Positions 1 through 8,518 of a stretch of 64,000 nucleotides of DNA are shown here, piece by piece. Position numbers and translations under genes: made by a program. Within the stretch, counting starts at the first letter, position 1. Every line of letters starts with the position of its first letter. Under the pieces are notes generated by a model, which did not search any database, was not told the DNA's origin, and saw nothing but the letters and a program-made list of their open reading frames with translations. The DNA comes from Actinoplanes cyaneus (GTDB taxonomy: Bacteria; Actinomycetota; Actinomycetes; Mycobacteriales; Micromonosporaceae). Where the stretch lies: contig NZ_BOMH01000002.1 in NCBI RefSeq assembly GCF_016862095.1, positions 124,001 through 188,000 of the forward strand, in the 5' to 3' direction.

Positions 1-331
1 CGGGCGGCGGCTGCACCGCGTACTGCGGGTAGCGGGCGAGCAGCGCCGGCTCCGGCTCGCCGGTGACCGCGGCGCGGCCGTCGGCGCGCACCCACCAGAG
101 CTGCGACCAGTCGTCGTCGTAGAAATCGGCGAGGACGCTGACGCGGGGCTCGTGCGCGATGTTGGCGAGCCGCCGCAGGTTGCGGTGCCGCTTCGGCTTG
201 CCGTCGACAGCCGTGTGGATCACGTCGCCGACCACGGCGAAGACGATCGGCACGAGGTGCGGCGCGCCGTCCGGGGTGACCGTGGCCAGGCGCGCCACCC
301 GTACGCTCGCGAAGCGTTCCGCCGGGGTCAC
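1..331 (-). CDS. PPOX-class F420/FMN-dependent protein (partial, C-terminus outside window)
   Basis: The minus strand reads from a GTG at 331 as [18 protein letters not shown] and continues open to the window edge, so about 110 residues are seen. The text [16 protein letters not shown] followed by KRHRNLRR and a [13 protein letters not shown] segment is typical of the pyridoxamine-5'-phosphate-oxidase-like split barrel. It most resembles the actinobacterial F420-dependent branch. These proteins bind F420 or FMN and reduce small molecules in the cytoplasm; the substrate here is unknown. The GTG overlaps the stop codon of the aldose 1-epimerase gene (GTGA), so the two are probably co-transcribed. 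The C-terminus is cut off. Confidence 0.8.
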   Translation of the reverse strand, partial: MTPAERFASVRVARLATVTPDGAPHLVPIVFAVVGDVIHTAVDGKPKRHRNLRRLANIAHEPRVSVLADFYDDDWSQLWWVRADGRAAVTGEPEPALLARYPQYAVQPPP

Positions 332-1368
332 CGCACGACGGAGAACGTGTGGGTGGTGCTGGAGGTGTAGGTGTCGCCGGGGCGCAGCACGGTCGCCGGG
401 AAGTCCGGCTGGTTCGGGCTGTCCGGGAAGTGCTGGGTCTCCAGCGCGAACGCCTCCCCCTGCCGGTACTGCCGGCCGGACGTGCCGCGCAGCTTGCCGT
501 CGAGGAAGTTGCCGGAGTAGAACTGCAGGCCCGGCTCGGTCGTCTCGATGGTGAGCCGGCGACCGCTGCGCGGGTCGTCGACCACGGCGGCGTCCGGGCC
601 GGCCAGCACGTAGTTGTGGTCGTAGCCGAGACCGAAGCGCAGCTGCGGGTGGTCGTCCCGCAGGCGCTCGCCGATCGCTCGGGCGGTCCGGAAGTCGAAC
701 GGGGTGCCGTCGACGGGCGCGAGCTCGCCGGTCGGGATCAGCGTCTCGTCGACCGGCGTGTAGTGCCCGGCGTTGATCCGCAGCAGGTGCCCGTCGATCG
801 TCCCGCTGCCCTCCCCCGCCAGGTTCCAGTAGGCGTGGTTGGTCAGGCTCAGCACGGTGGCCTGGTCGGTCGTCGCCCGGTAGTCGATCCGCAGCCGGTT
901 CTCGTCGTCGAAGCCGAACGTCACGGTCGCCTCGACGGTCCCTGGGAAGCCCTCCTCACCGTCCGGCGAGAGATACCGCAGCCGTACGCCGCCGGCCGTC
1001 GCCTCCGCCGCCCAGACGCGCTTGTCGAAACCCCTGGCCCCGCCGTGCAGGGTCGTCTGCCCCTCGTTCTGGGTCAGCTTGTGGACCTGCCCGTCGAGCG
1101 TGAACGTCCCGTTCGCGATGCGGTTGCCGTACCGCCCGATGGTCGAGCCGAAGTACGGATTGGCCGGGTCCTGGTACCCGGCGAGGTCCGCGAAGCCGAG
1201 CGTCACGTTGCCCAGGGCGCCGTCCCGGTCGGGGACCAGCACGGACTGGATCGTCGCGCCCCAGGTGAGGATCGACACCGACGCCCCGCCCCCGTTGGTC
1301 AGCGTCCACTTCTCGATCACGGTGCCGTCGGCCAGGACACCGAACGGAGTGCTGTCGATTCTCGTCAT
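328..1368 (-). CDS. galM: Aldose 1-epimerase (mutarotase)
   Basis: This 346-residue protein has the usual GalM length. It would interconvert alpha and beta anomers of hexoses, feeding galactose or glucose metabolism. Visible landmarks are the N-terminal [16 protein letters not shown], the [18 protein letters not shown] segment with a substrate-binding Arg, the [11 protein letters not shown] segment with the catalytic His, and the C-terminal [12 protein letters not shown] with the catalytic Glu. No signal peptide is seen, so it is cytoplasmic. It is divergent from the zinc dehydrogenase at 1417 across 48 bases and overlaps the downstream PPOX gene by 4 bases. Confidence 0.95.
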   Translation of the reverse strand: MTRIDSTPFGVLADGTVIEKWTLTNGGGASVSILTWGATIQSVLVPDRDGALGNVTLGFADLAGYQDPANPYFGSTIGRYGNRIANGTFTLDGQVHKLTQNEGQTTLHGGARGFDKRVWAAEATAGGVRLRYLSPDGEEGFPGTVEATVTFGFDDENRLRIDYRATTDQATVLSLTNHAYWNLAGEGSGTIDGHLLRINAGHYTPVDETLIPTGELAPVDGTPFDFRTARAIGERLRDDHPQLRFGLGYDHNYVLAGPDAAVVDDPRSGRRLTIETTEPGLQFYSGNFLDGKLRGTSGRQYRQGEAFALETQHFPDSPNQPDFPATVLRPGDTYTSSTTHTFSVVR

Positions 1369-1416
1369 GATCTCGTTCTACGCTGGTGTGCCGCTCGCTG
1401 ACAACGGAGGCCCACC

Positions 1417-2412
1417 ATGCGCGCACTGGTCTTCACCGGTCCCGGCCGGGCCGAGGTCCGGGAGGTGCCGGAGCCGCAGGCCGGCCCCGGGCAGGTGATC
1501 GTCGAGGTGGAGCGGGCCGGGGTGTGCGGCACCGACGTGGAGCTGTTCACCGGCGAGATGAGCTACCTGCACACCGGCCTGGCCTCCTATCCGCTGCGTC
1601 CCGGTCACGAGTGGTCCGGCACGGTGATCGCCACCGGTCCCGGCGTCGACGGCAGCTGGCTGCGGCGGCGGGTCACCGGCGACACGATGATCGGGTGCGG
1701 GCAGTGTGGGCGCTGCCGTGCCGGGCGGCACCACGTCTGCCCCTCGCGGCACGAGCTGGGCTGCCGCGACGGCCTGCCCGGCGCGCTCGCCGAGCGGCTG
1801 GCGTTCCCCGCGGCGTACCTGCACGCGCTGCCCGACGCGGTGGACGCGACGCTCGGCGCGCTGGTCGAGCCGGGCGGGAATGCGCTGCGGGCGGTCCGGG
1901 CCGCGGGCGTCGCCCCGGGCGAGCGGCTGCTGATCCTGGGCACGGGCACGATCGGGCTGCTCGCGGCGATGTTCGGCCGCGCGCTGGGCGCCGAGGTGCA
2001 CCTGCTCGGGCTGGCCGCCGAGCCGCTGGCCGAGGCGCCCGTCTGGACCCGTGACACCCTGCCCGAGCTGCCGTGGGACGGGGTCGTCGACGCGACCAAC
2101 GCGGCGATCATGCCCGGGCTCGCCGTGCACCTCGTCGAGCCGGGGCGCACGGTGGTCTATATCGGACTGTCCGGCGCGCCGAGCCTGGTCGACACGCGCG
2201 ACATCGTGCTCAAGGACGTGACGACCGTCGGCATCCTCGGGGCGTCGGCGGGGCTGGCGGGCGCGATCACGGCGTACGCGGAGAAGGAAGCGGACCCACG
2301 CCCGCTGGTCGCCGCCACAGTGAGCCTGGAGGAGATCCTCGACGTGCTGGCCGGCCGGCGCCCAGCCGACGCCGGTCCCGGCCCGAAGTTCCACGCCGAC
2401 CCGCGGCGCTGA
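1417..2412 (+). CDS. Zinc-dependent medium-chain alcohol/glucose dehydrogenase
   Basis: A 331-residue MDR-family oxidoreductase. The GVCGTD motif (Cys37) and PGHEWSG (His64, Glu65) supply the catalytic zinc site. Cys94, Cys97, Cys100 and Cys108 in GCGQCGRCRAGRHHVC supply the structural zinc. LILGTGTIGLLAA is the Rossmann dinucleotide motif, followed by a short NAD(P)-binding domain. The protein is slightly short and closest in look to glucose/sorbitol-type dehydrogenases; the substrate is not determined. An AGG-rich ribosome site (GGAGG) lies 6-10 bases before the ATG. Its divergence from galM suggests, as inference, a sugar substrate. Confidence 0.85.
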   Translation: MRALVFTGPGRAEVREVPEPQAGPGQVIVEVERAGVCGTDVELFTGEMSYLHTGLASYPLRPGHEWSGTVIATGPGVDGSWLRRRVTGDTMIGCGQCGRCRAGRHHVCPSRHELGCRDGLPGALAERLAFPAAYLHALPDAVDATLGALVEPGGNALRAVRAAGVAPGERLLILGTGTIGLLAAMFGRALGAEVHLLGLAAEPLAEAPVWTRDTLPELPWDGVVDATNAAIMPGLAVHLVEPGRTVVYIGLSGAPSLVDTRDIVLKDVTTVGILGASAGLAGAITAYAEKEADPRPLVAATVSLEEILDVLAGRRPADAGPGPKFHADPRR

Positions 2413-2415
2413 CCC

Positions 2416-4434
2416 TCAGTCGCCCCGTGGCGTGATGTGCAGCACGTCGAGGCGGGAGACCGCGCGGGTGAGCACGACGTAGAGGCGGTTCAGCCCGCGC
2501 GGCTCGGCGTCGACGATCTCGGCCGGCTCGACGACGATCACATGGTCGAACTCGAGGCCCTTGGCCAGCGTCGCGGGAAGCACCGTCACCCGGTCGCCGG
2601 CGAGCGCCCCGAGTTCCGCGACGCGCCCGTCCGCCGCGATCACGGCGATCGAGCCCTCCTGCTCCAGGGCCGCCTCGACGCGGTCCTTCGCGGCCACGGC
2701 CAGGTCCGTGACCTCGCGGACGTCGAGCTTCCCGTCGGAGCGCACCGATCGCGCCGCGGGCACGTCGGCGTGCAGGACGGGCAACAACCTGTTCGCGTAC
2801 GCCAGCACGACCGCCGGAACCCGGAACCCGAGCGTCAACGCCGTGACCGGCGCGTCCGGCTTCCCGAGGTGCGTCAGCTGGTCACGCCAGCTCGTGGCGG
2901 CCCACGCGCTGGTGCCCTGCGCGAGGTCCCCGAGCACGGTCAGCGACCCGTGCCGGCTGCGCCGCGCGAGCGCCCGGCACTGCATCGGCGACAGGTCCTG
3001 CGCCTCGTCGACGACGAGGTGCCCGAACCCGGCGGGATGGTCGATGGCACCGGCGAGCTCGTCGAGCAGCACGAGGTCGGCGGCCGACCACTTGGCGCTC
3101 CGGAAGCTGCGCGGCGGCCTGGCCCAGAGCAGCGCCGCCTGTTCCGGATCGGTCAGCACGCCGTCCGCGGCGCGGCGCAGGAACGTGGCGTCCCCGAGCA
3201 GCCTCGTCAGCAGTTCCGCGGGGCGGACCTTCGGCCAGCAGGCGTCGAGCGTCTCCACCACGGGGCGGGCACGACCGGTCCGGTCGAGCCACTTGGCGTT
3301 CGGTGACTCGCCGTGGTGCTCCAGCCGGCGTTGCAACAGCGCGACGATGCGGGTCCGGAAGCGTTCGCGGCCCACGCCGTACGGCAGCTCCTCGCTCCTG
3401 ATCCGCGAGATCTCCCGCAGCAACGCGGCGGCCGGGACGCGCAGCCGGAGGGAGCCGTCGGCCACGACAATGTCGTCGGTAGGTGGCTCGACCAGGCTGT
3501 TCAGCGCGCGCCGGAGCACCTGCGCCATCCGGGCGTCGTGCTTGAGGCGGGCGGTCCCGGCGGTGTCGGTGGCGGCGGGCGCCTGCTCGGAGAGCAGTTC
3601 CTCGAGGGTGCGCTGCTGGACGTCGACCTCGCCGAGCGCCGGCAGGACCGCGGCGATGTACCGCAGGAACTCCGGGTTCGGGCCGACGACCAGGACACCG
3701 GTGCGGCCGAGCTGCCTGCGGTGGGCGTAGAGCAGGTACGCCGCCCGGTGCAGCCCCACCGCGGTCTTGCCGGTGCCGGGACCGCCCTGCACGCACAGTG
3801 ACTGATCAAGATCGGCCCGGACCAGCTCGTCCTGCTCGGGCTGGATGGTCGCCACGATGTCGCGCATCGGGCCGACGCGCGGGCGTTCGATCTCCTCGGC
3901 CAGCAGCCGGCTGGACGTGCCGAGCTGCTCGCCGAGGTCCAGGTGCTCGTCCTCGAACCCGGTCAGGCGGATCGGCGGGTGCGGGGTCCACCCGTAGCGC
4001 CGGCGCACCGCGACGCCGCGCCGATCACCCGGGCTCGCCCGGTAGAACAGCGACGAGACGGGCGCCCGCCAGTCGATCACCAGTGGCGGCCCCTGCTCCT
4101 CGGTGATCCGCCGCCGCCCGATGTGGTAGCGCTGCCCCTGGTGATCGCCGGCCGCCGCGGTGCCGTCGAAGGTCAGCCGGCCGAAGTAGGGAGCGCCGTC
4201 CGGCTCCTCGACGAGCTCCTTCACGTGGCTCTTCAGCATCCGGCCGAGCGTCTCCGCGGTGTACCGGTCGCCGGCGACCTCCGCGCCGGTCGCGACGCGC
4301 ATCCGCGCATGGTCGAGCATCCAGGCCTGCGCCGCGCGAACACGGTCGAGAAAGGCGCGTTCACGATCAAGATCCACGGCAAGGCCCCTTCCGGCGTACG
4401 ACCTGAGCCGCCGACGATATCGCAACTCAGTCAT
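2416..4434 (-). CDS. HelD/HelR-like UvrD-type ATPase (RNA polymerase recycling)
   Basis: A 672-residue superfamily-1 helicase-like ATPase. An N-terminal coiled-coil region (ERAFLDRVRAAQAWMLDHARMRV) precedes YFGRLTF and VIDWRAPVSSLFYRA, which is the HelD-family signature. Walker A is GGPGTGKT at residues 217-224 and Walker B is VVDEAQD at 474-480. A C-terminal UvrD-like domain holds the Q/R motifs (LTLGFRVP, LNRLYVVLTRA). HelD and HelR proteins wedge into RNA polymerase and release stalled complexes, and HelR confers rifamycin tolerance in Streptomyces. I take ATG at 4434; upstream in-frame sequence lies in the divergent tetR. Only 45 bases separate the two starts. I see no obvious rifamycin-associated palindrome. 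Confidence 0.85.
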   Translation of the reverse strand: MTELRYRRRLRSYAGRGLAVDLDRERAFLDRVRAAQAWMLDHARMRVATGAEVAGDRYTAETLGRMLKSHVKELVEEPDGAPYFGRLTFDGTAAAGDHQGQRYHIGRRRITEEQGPPLVIDWRAPVSSLFYRASPGDRRGVAVRRRYGWTPHPPIRLTGFEDEHLDLGEQLGTSSRLLAEEIERPRVGPMRDIVATIQPEQDELVRADLDQSLCVQGGPGTGKTAVGLHRAAYLLYAHRRQLGRTGVLVVGPNPEFLRYIAAVLPALGEVDVQQRTLEELLSEQAPAATDTAGTARLKHDARMAQVLRRALNSLVEPPTDDIVVADGSLRLRVPAAALLREISRIRSEELPYGVGRERFRTRIVALLQRRLEHHGESPNAKWLDRTGRARPVVETLDACWPKVRPAELLTRLLGDATFLRRAADGVLTDPEQAALLWARPPRSFRSAKWSAADLVLLDELAGAIDHPAGFGHLVVDEAQDLSPMQCRALARRSRHGSLTVLGDLAQGTSAWAATSWRDQLTHLGKPDAPVTALTLGFRVPAVVLAYANRLLPVLHADVPAARSVRSDGKLDVREVTDLAVAAKDRVEAALEQEGSIAVIAADGRVAELGALAGDRVTVLPATLAKGLEFDHVIVVEPAEIVDAEPRGLNRLYVVLTRAVSRLDVLHITPRGD

Positions 4435-4479
4435 AAACGTTACCCGGTTACAAGTTTGACCCGGTGGTAGGGTCGCGTC

Positions 4480-5157
4480 GTGAGCGAGCAGGGTGGAGCC
4501 GGCCCAGGCCTGCGGGAACGCAAGAAGCAGCGGACGTTCGACGCGGTCTCCGAGATCGCCATCGCGATGTTCCTGGACCGTGGCTTCGACCGCGTCTCCG
4601 TGAACGACGTCGCCGCCGCGGCGGAGATCTCCAAGCCGACGCTCTTCCGCTACTTCCCGTCGAAGGAGGACCTGGTCCTGCACCGGATCGCGGACCACTC
4701 CGGCGAGCCCGCGCGCGTCGTCGCGGCCCGCGCCGGCGGTGAGTCACCGATCGACGCGCTGCACCGGCGCTTCCGGGACGGGCTGGACGCCCGCGACCCG
4801 GTGACCGGGCTCAACGACGTACCGCAGATCCTGGCTTTTCATGATCTGGTCTTCTCGACGCCGAGCCTGGCGACCCGGGTGCACGAGTTCCAGGCGCGCG
4901 ACGAGGAGAGCCTGGCCCGGGCGCTCGAGCCGGCCGTCGCGGACCCGCTGACCGCGCGGCTGGCGGCGGCGCAGATCCTGGCCGTCCAGCGGGTCCTGGC
5001 CCGGGAGAACTGGCGCCGCCTGACCGCCGGCGAGTCCGCCGACGCGCTGCACCCGATCGCGGCCGAGGCCGCCGACCGGGCGTTCGCCCAGCTCCGCGAC
5101 GGCCTCGCCTTCTCCCCGCCGGCGGGCGCAGGCGTCCCTCCGGTCGGGCCACCGTGA
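4480..5157 (+). CDS. TetR/AcrR family regulator
   Basis: A 225-residue one-component repressor. The helix-turn-helix spans about residues 15-60 (FDRVSVNDVAAAAEISKPTLFRYFPSKEDLV), followed by a variable helical ligand-binding domain and a Pro/Gly-rich tail. It starts at GTG 4480, 45 bases from the divergent HelD-like gene, so regulation of itself and that ATPase is plausible. The gap carries a direct repeat, GTTAC-CCG-GTTAC, rather than a clear palindrome. A TAGGGT hexamer lies 6 bases before the GTG and no Shine-Dalgarno is evident, so the mRNA may be leaderless. The ligand is unknown. Confidence 0.9.
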   Translation: MSEQGGAGPGLRERKKQRTFDAVSEIAIAMFLDRGFDRVSVNDVAAAAEISKPTLFRYFPSKEDLVLHRIADHSGEPARVVAARAGGESPIDALHRRFRDGLDARDPVTGLNDVPQILAFHDLVFSTPSLATRVHEFQARDEESLARALEPAVADPLTARLAAAQILAVQRVLARENWRRLTAGESADALHPIAAEAADRAFAQLRDGLAFSPPAGAGVPPVGPP

Positions 5158-5173
5158 CGCCGCCCAGGCCGGT

Positions 5174-5953
5174 TCAGTCGGCTGTCCCGGGGTTCGCGAT
5201 CACCCGGTGGATCTCGCGGCGGTAGTCCTGGAACAGCGGCAACGCGCGGGTCTCCACCTCGTCGCGCGGGCGGTCCAGGTCGATCGGCACCTCGCGCAGC
5301 ACCCGGCTGGGGCGGGCCGAGAGCACCAGCACCCGGTCCGCCATGAGGATCGCCTCGTCGATGTCGTGCGTGATCAGCAGGACGGTGAGCCCGAGCTCGG
5401 CGGTGATGGTGACGGTGAGCTGCTCCAGGACCGCGCGGGTCTGCGCGTCGACCGAGGCGAACGGCTCGTCCATCAGCAGGAACCGGGGCCGGGAGACGAT
5501 CGCGCGGGCGATCGCGACACGCTGCTGCATGCCGCCGGAGAGCTGGAACGGGTGGTGGTCGGCGAAGCCGGCGAGCCCGACCCGGTCCAGCGCCTCCCGG
5601 GCCTGTTCCCGCCCGGCGGCCCGGCCCCGGTCGCGGATCGGGAAGCGGACGTTCTCCCCCGCGGTCAGCCACGGGAACAGGCTGCGGTGGTAATCCTGGA
5701 AGACCACCGAGACGGCGTCCGGGATGCCGGTGACCGGGCGGCCGTCGAACTCGACGGTGCCGGTGTCCGGGCGTTCCAGACCGGCCAGGCAGCGCAGCAG
5801 GGTCGTCTTGCCGCAGCCGGAGGGGCCGACGACGCCGAGGAACTCGCCCGGTGCCTGCTCGAAGCCGATGTCCGCGATCGCCTGCGTCGTGGACCGCCGG
5901 CCCCGGAAGGACTTGCCGAGGCCGGCCGCGCGCACGAGCGGGGTCTCAGCCAC
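5174..5953 (-). CDS. ABC transporter ATP-binding protein (nitrate/sulfonate/taurine type)
   Basis: A 259-residue ATPase of the SsuB/TauB type. Walker A is GPSGCGKTTLL, the signature is LSGGMQQRVAIARAI, Walker B is FLLMDEPFASVD, and the H-loop is LLITHDIDEA. It would energise uptake by the two membrane proteins encoded just upstream. It starts at a GTG that overlaps the stop of the permease gene by 8 bases and is the last gene of the four-gene operon (binding protein, permease, permease, ATPase). The transported substrate cannot be read from sequence. Aliphatic sulfonates, taurine or pyrimidine-like compounds are the usual ones for this family. Confidence 0.92.
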   Translation of the reverse strand: MAETPLVRAAGLGKSFRGRRSTTQAIADIGFEQAPGEFLGVVGPSGCGKTTLLRCLAGLERPDTGTVEFDGRPVTGIPDAVSVVFQDYHRSLFPWLTAGENVRFPIRDRGRAAGREQAREALDRVGLAGFADHHPFQLSGGMQQRVAIARAIVSRPRFLLMDEPFASVDAQTRAVLEQLTVTITAELGLTVLLITHDIDEAILMADRVLVLSARPSRVLREVPIDLDRPRDEVETRALPLFQDYRREIHRVIANPGTAD

Positions 5954-6680
5954 CGGCGATGCCCTTCTGGTCCTCGTACCAGCTCAGGACGTGGCGTTCG
6001 ACCAGGGAGAAGACGGCGGTGACCAGCCAGCCGAGCAGGCCCAGGACGATGATGCCGGCGTACATCTGGGCGATCGCGTAGGTCCGCTGCGCCTGCAGGA
6101 TCAGGTAGCCCAGGCCCGAGGTCGCGGCGGTCATCTCGCTGATCACCATCATGATCAGGGCGATGCCGAGCGCGATCCGGGCGCCGGCGATCAGGGCGGG
6201 CAGCACCGCGGGCAGGATCACCGAGACCGGGCGGGCGTGGCTGATCCGGGCCACGTCGAGATAGCCGGGCTCGACCGCGCGGGTGGCGTCGACACCGGCG
6301 ATCAGGACCGGCCACATCGCGGCGGCCGCGATCACGGTGATCCGCATGCCGCTGGTCGCGCCGAGCGCCAGGACGGCGACCGGCAGGACCGCCGGGGGCG
6401 GGACCGCGCGGAGGAACTCGAGGGCCGGGCGGACCCACGGCTCCAGGCCGCGCAGCCAGCCGATGGTCACGCCGAGCAGCGCGCCGAGCGTCACCCCGAT
6501 CGCGAAGCCGGCCAGGGCGCGGCCGGCCGACGGGAGCACGTCGGTCCACGGGTCGATCGAGGCGAGCTCCGCGATCGCGTCACTGACCGGCGGGAACAGG
6601 CCGGTGTCGCCGGTGCGGCCGGCGACCTCCCAGACGAGCAGGAGCAGCGCGGCGACGAGCAACCCCAGGAGTCGTTTCAC
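5946..6680 (-). CDS. ABC transporter permease (SsuC/TauC type), second of two
   Basis: A 244-residue integral membrane protein with about six hydrophobic segments. The cytoplasmic coupling loop reads WPVLIAGVDATRAVEPGYLDVAR followed by VSVILPAVLPALIAGARIALG, which is the classic BPD_transp_1 motif (EAA loop). I start it at GTG 6680, whose GTGA overlaps the stop of the upstream permease by 4 bases; a much longer open frame upstream is only an overlap with that gene. Two different permeases in one cassette imply a heterodimeric channel. Confidence 0.9.
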   Translation of the reverse strand: MKRLLGLLVAALLLLVWEVAGRTGDTGLFPPVSDAIAELASIDPWTDVLPSAGRALAGFAIGVTLGALLGVTIGWLRGLEPWVRPALEFLRAVPPPAVLPVAVLALGATSGMRITVIAAAAMWPVLIAGVDATRAVEPGYLDVARISHARPVSVILPAVLPALIAGARIALGIALIMMVISEMTAATSGLGYLILQAQRTYAIAQMYAGIIVLGLLGWLVTAVFSLVERHVLSWYEDQKGIAGG

Positions 6681-7363
6681 GAGGTGACCAGGTGGACCAG
6701 GTAGCCGAGCAGCCCGGCGACGACGATCCCGGCGTACGCGGCGGGGATCTGCCCGGCCTGCTGCTGCTGCGCGATGAACCAGCCGAGGCCGGGGCTGCCG
6801 GTGGCGAGTTCGGTGGCGACGGCGACGACCAGGCCCAGGGACGCGGCGGTACGCAGACCGGTGCGGATGGACGGCAGCGCCGCGGGCACGGTGACCGTCG
6901 CGGCCAGGCGCAGGCCGCGTGCCCCGAGGACGCGGCCGGTCTCGGTCAGCAGGGGGTCGACGTCGCGTACGCCGAATCGGGTCGAGATCAGCAGCGGCCA
7001 GAGACACGCGAAGCCGACCAGGAGCGCCTGCATGCCCGCGCCGAGGCCGATCACCACGACCGCGACCGGGATCAGCGCGACCGCCGGGATCGGCCGCAGG
7101 AAGTCGACGGTGGCGGTCAGGGCCGCGTCCACCCACCGCGACAGGCCGAGCAGCACGCCGAGCGGGATGCCGATCGACGCGGCCAGCAGGAGCCCGGCGG
7201 CCCAGGCGATCAAGGTGCCGGCGGTCGCGCCGGGCAGGTCAGGATTCCCGAGGGCGCGGGCGATGTCCACGCTCGCCGGCGCCGAGCCGGGCGGCAGCAC
7301 GTGCGCGGATCGGAGCAGTTCCCAGAGCCCGACGAGCGCCGCGAACCCGGCAAGGCCCTTCAC
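6677..7363 (-). CDS. ABC transporter permease (SsuC/TauC type), first of two
   Basis: A 228-residue membrane protein beginning at GTG 7363 (VKGLAGFAALVGLWELLRS), with about six transmembrane segments. The EAA-like loop reads WPLLISTRFGVRDVDPLLTETGRVLGA, followed by VTVPAALPSIRTGLRTAASLG. It is paralogous to the next permease in the operon. GTGA overlaps link it to both the binding-protein gene upstream and the second permease downstream, which supports translational coupling and a 1:1 assembly. The substrate is unknown. Confidence 0.9.
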   Translation of the reverse strand: MKGLAGFAALVGLWELLRSAHVLPPGSAPASVDIARALGNPDLPGATAGTLIAWAAGLLLAASIGIPLGVLLGLSRWVDAALTATVDFLRPIPAVALIPVAVVVIGLGAGMQALLVGFACLWPLLISTRFGVRDVDPLLTETGRVLGARGLRLAATVTVPAALPSIRTGLRTAASLGLVVAVATELATGSPGLGWFIAQQQQAGQIPAAYAGIVVAGLLGYLVHLVTS

Positions 7364-8307
7364 CGCAGGTACGCGCCGTCGAGGTCGATCGGTTTCTTGG
7401 CGATCTGCTGCTGGGTCAGGACGTCGGCCCACCGCTGCCAGCCGGCCGGGTCCGCCGCCGTCGTGTAGACCGGCAGCTTGATCTTGCCGGCGAGGGCGGC
7501 CGGGACCTTCGTGTACGTCGGCAGCACCGCGCGCAGCTCGTCCGGGTGGGCCTGGGCGTACTCGCAGGCCCTGGCCAGCGCGGCGCGGAACTTGTCGATC
7601 GTGTCGCGGTTCGCGGTCACGTACTTCTCGGAGGAGAGGAACACCGACTGCGGCATCGTCGTGGTCTGCCCGACGCTGTCGGAGAGCAGGTTGCGGGCTC
7701 CGGCGTCGAGCCCGAGCGCGACGAACGGCTCGGCCGGGTTGGTGGCGTCGACCTTGCCGCTCGTCAGCGCGTCCGGCATCGAGGCGAACGGCAGCTCGGT
7801 GAACTTCACCTTGGACACGTCGACGCCGGAGGCCCGCAGCGCGTTGCGGATCGAGACGTCCGGCAGTTGGTAGAGGGTGTCGACGGCGATCGTGCGGCCC
7901 TCCAGGTCCTTCGGCGACCTGATCGGGCTGTCCGCGGCGACCTGCAACTGGATGAAGTTGTCGGCCGGGTCGGCGGGGTTGCCGGAGGTGCTGCTGATCG
8001 CGGTGACCGGCACGCCGTTCGACCGGGCCAGCAGCACCGCGGGCGCGTTCAGGAACCCGACCTCGGCCTGGCCGCCGACCACCGACGGGATCACGGCGGG
8101 CGCCTCGGCCGGGACGACCTGCACGTCCAGCCCGGCGTCGGAGAAGATGCCCTTGCTCACGCCGAGGACCATGGCGGCCGCCCCGGAGACGCCGATCGTC
8201 GCGACCCGCACCCGGGGCGGCCCGGACGGTTCCCCGGAGGAGCCGCAACCGGTCGCGATCAACGCCGCGATCGCCACCAGTGCCACGGACCCGCGCGGAA
8301 AGCTCAT
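7360..8307 (-). CDS. ABC transporter substrate-binding lipoprotein (SsuA/NMT1-like)
   Basis: A 315-residue lipoprotein. The N-terminus has basic residues, a hydrophobic core and the lipobox LIATGC, so the mature protein would be lipid-anchored outside the membrane. The body follows the SsuA/NMT1/THI5-like type II periplasmic-binding fold (SKGIFSDAGLDVQVVP, GGQAEVGFLNAPAVLLARSN, TSGKVDATNPAEPFV). It is the first gene of the importer operon and captures the substrate, probably a small organic acid, sulfonate or nitrogen compound. A perfect ATAGAT/ATCTAT inverted repeat sits about 35-50 bases upstream. Confidence 0.9.
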   Translation of the reverse strand: MSFPRGSVALVAIAALIATGCGSSGEPSGPPRVRVATIGVSGAAAMVLGVSKGIFSDAGLDVQVVPAEAPAVIPSVVGGQAEVGFLNAPAVLLARSNGVPVTAISSTSGNPADPADNFIQLQVAADSPIRSPKDLEGRTIAVDTLYQLPDVSIRNALRASGVDVSKVKFTELPFASMPDALTSGKVDATNPAEPFVALGLDAGARNLLSDSVGQTTTMPQSVFLSSEKYVTANRDTIDKFRAALARACEYAQAHPDELRAVLPTYTKVPAALAGKIKLPVYTTAADPAGWQRWADVLTQQQIAKKPIDLDGAYLR

Positions 8308-8341
8308 GTGCCCTGCCTACCGCTACTTGCGGCAGGACTCA

Positions 8342-8357
8342 ATAGATCTACATCTAT
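8342..8357. promoter_or_regulatory. Candidate operator upstream of the SsuA-like importer operon
   Basis: A perfect inverted repeat, ATAGAT-CTAC-ATCTAT, lies in an unusually AT-rich island of an otherwise GC-rich gap. It is 35-50 bases before the importer start at 8307, about where a promoter should be. A second inverted repeat (CCTGCC...GGCAGG) closer to the start overlaps the expected ribosome site. The cognate regulator is not in the immediate neighbourhood. That it is an operator is inference from position and symmetry. Confidence 0.4.
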
Positions 8358-8518
8358 CTATCAAACGGGCGTACGCGCCCCCGGGGGAAACACTGTCGCA
8401 ACTGCTCGTTACCGGCCTCCGAACAGGAGCAGTCGGCCCAGCTCACGGCCTTGGGCGGGCTGGGTGACCGTCACTACCCTGTGCTCAATCGTCGACGGAT
8501 CGGCCGGGAGGCACGGCA

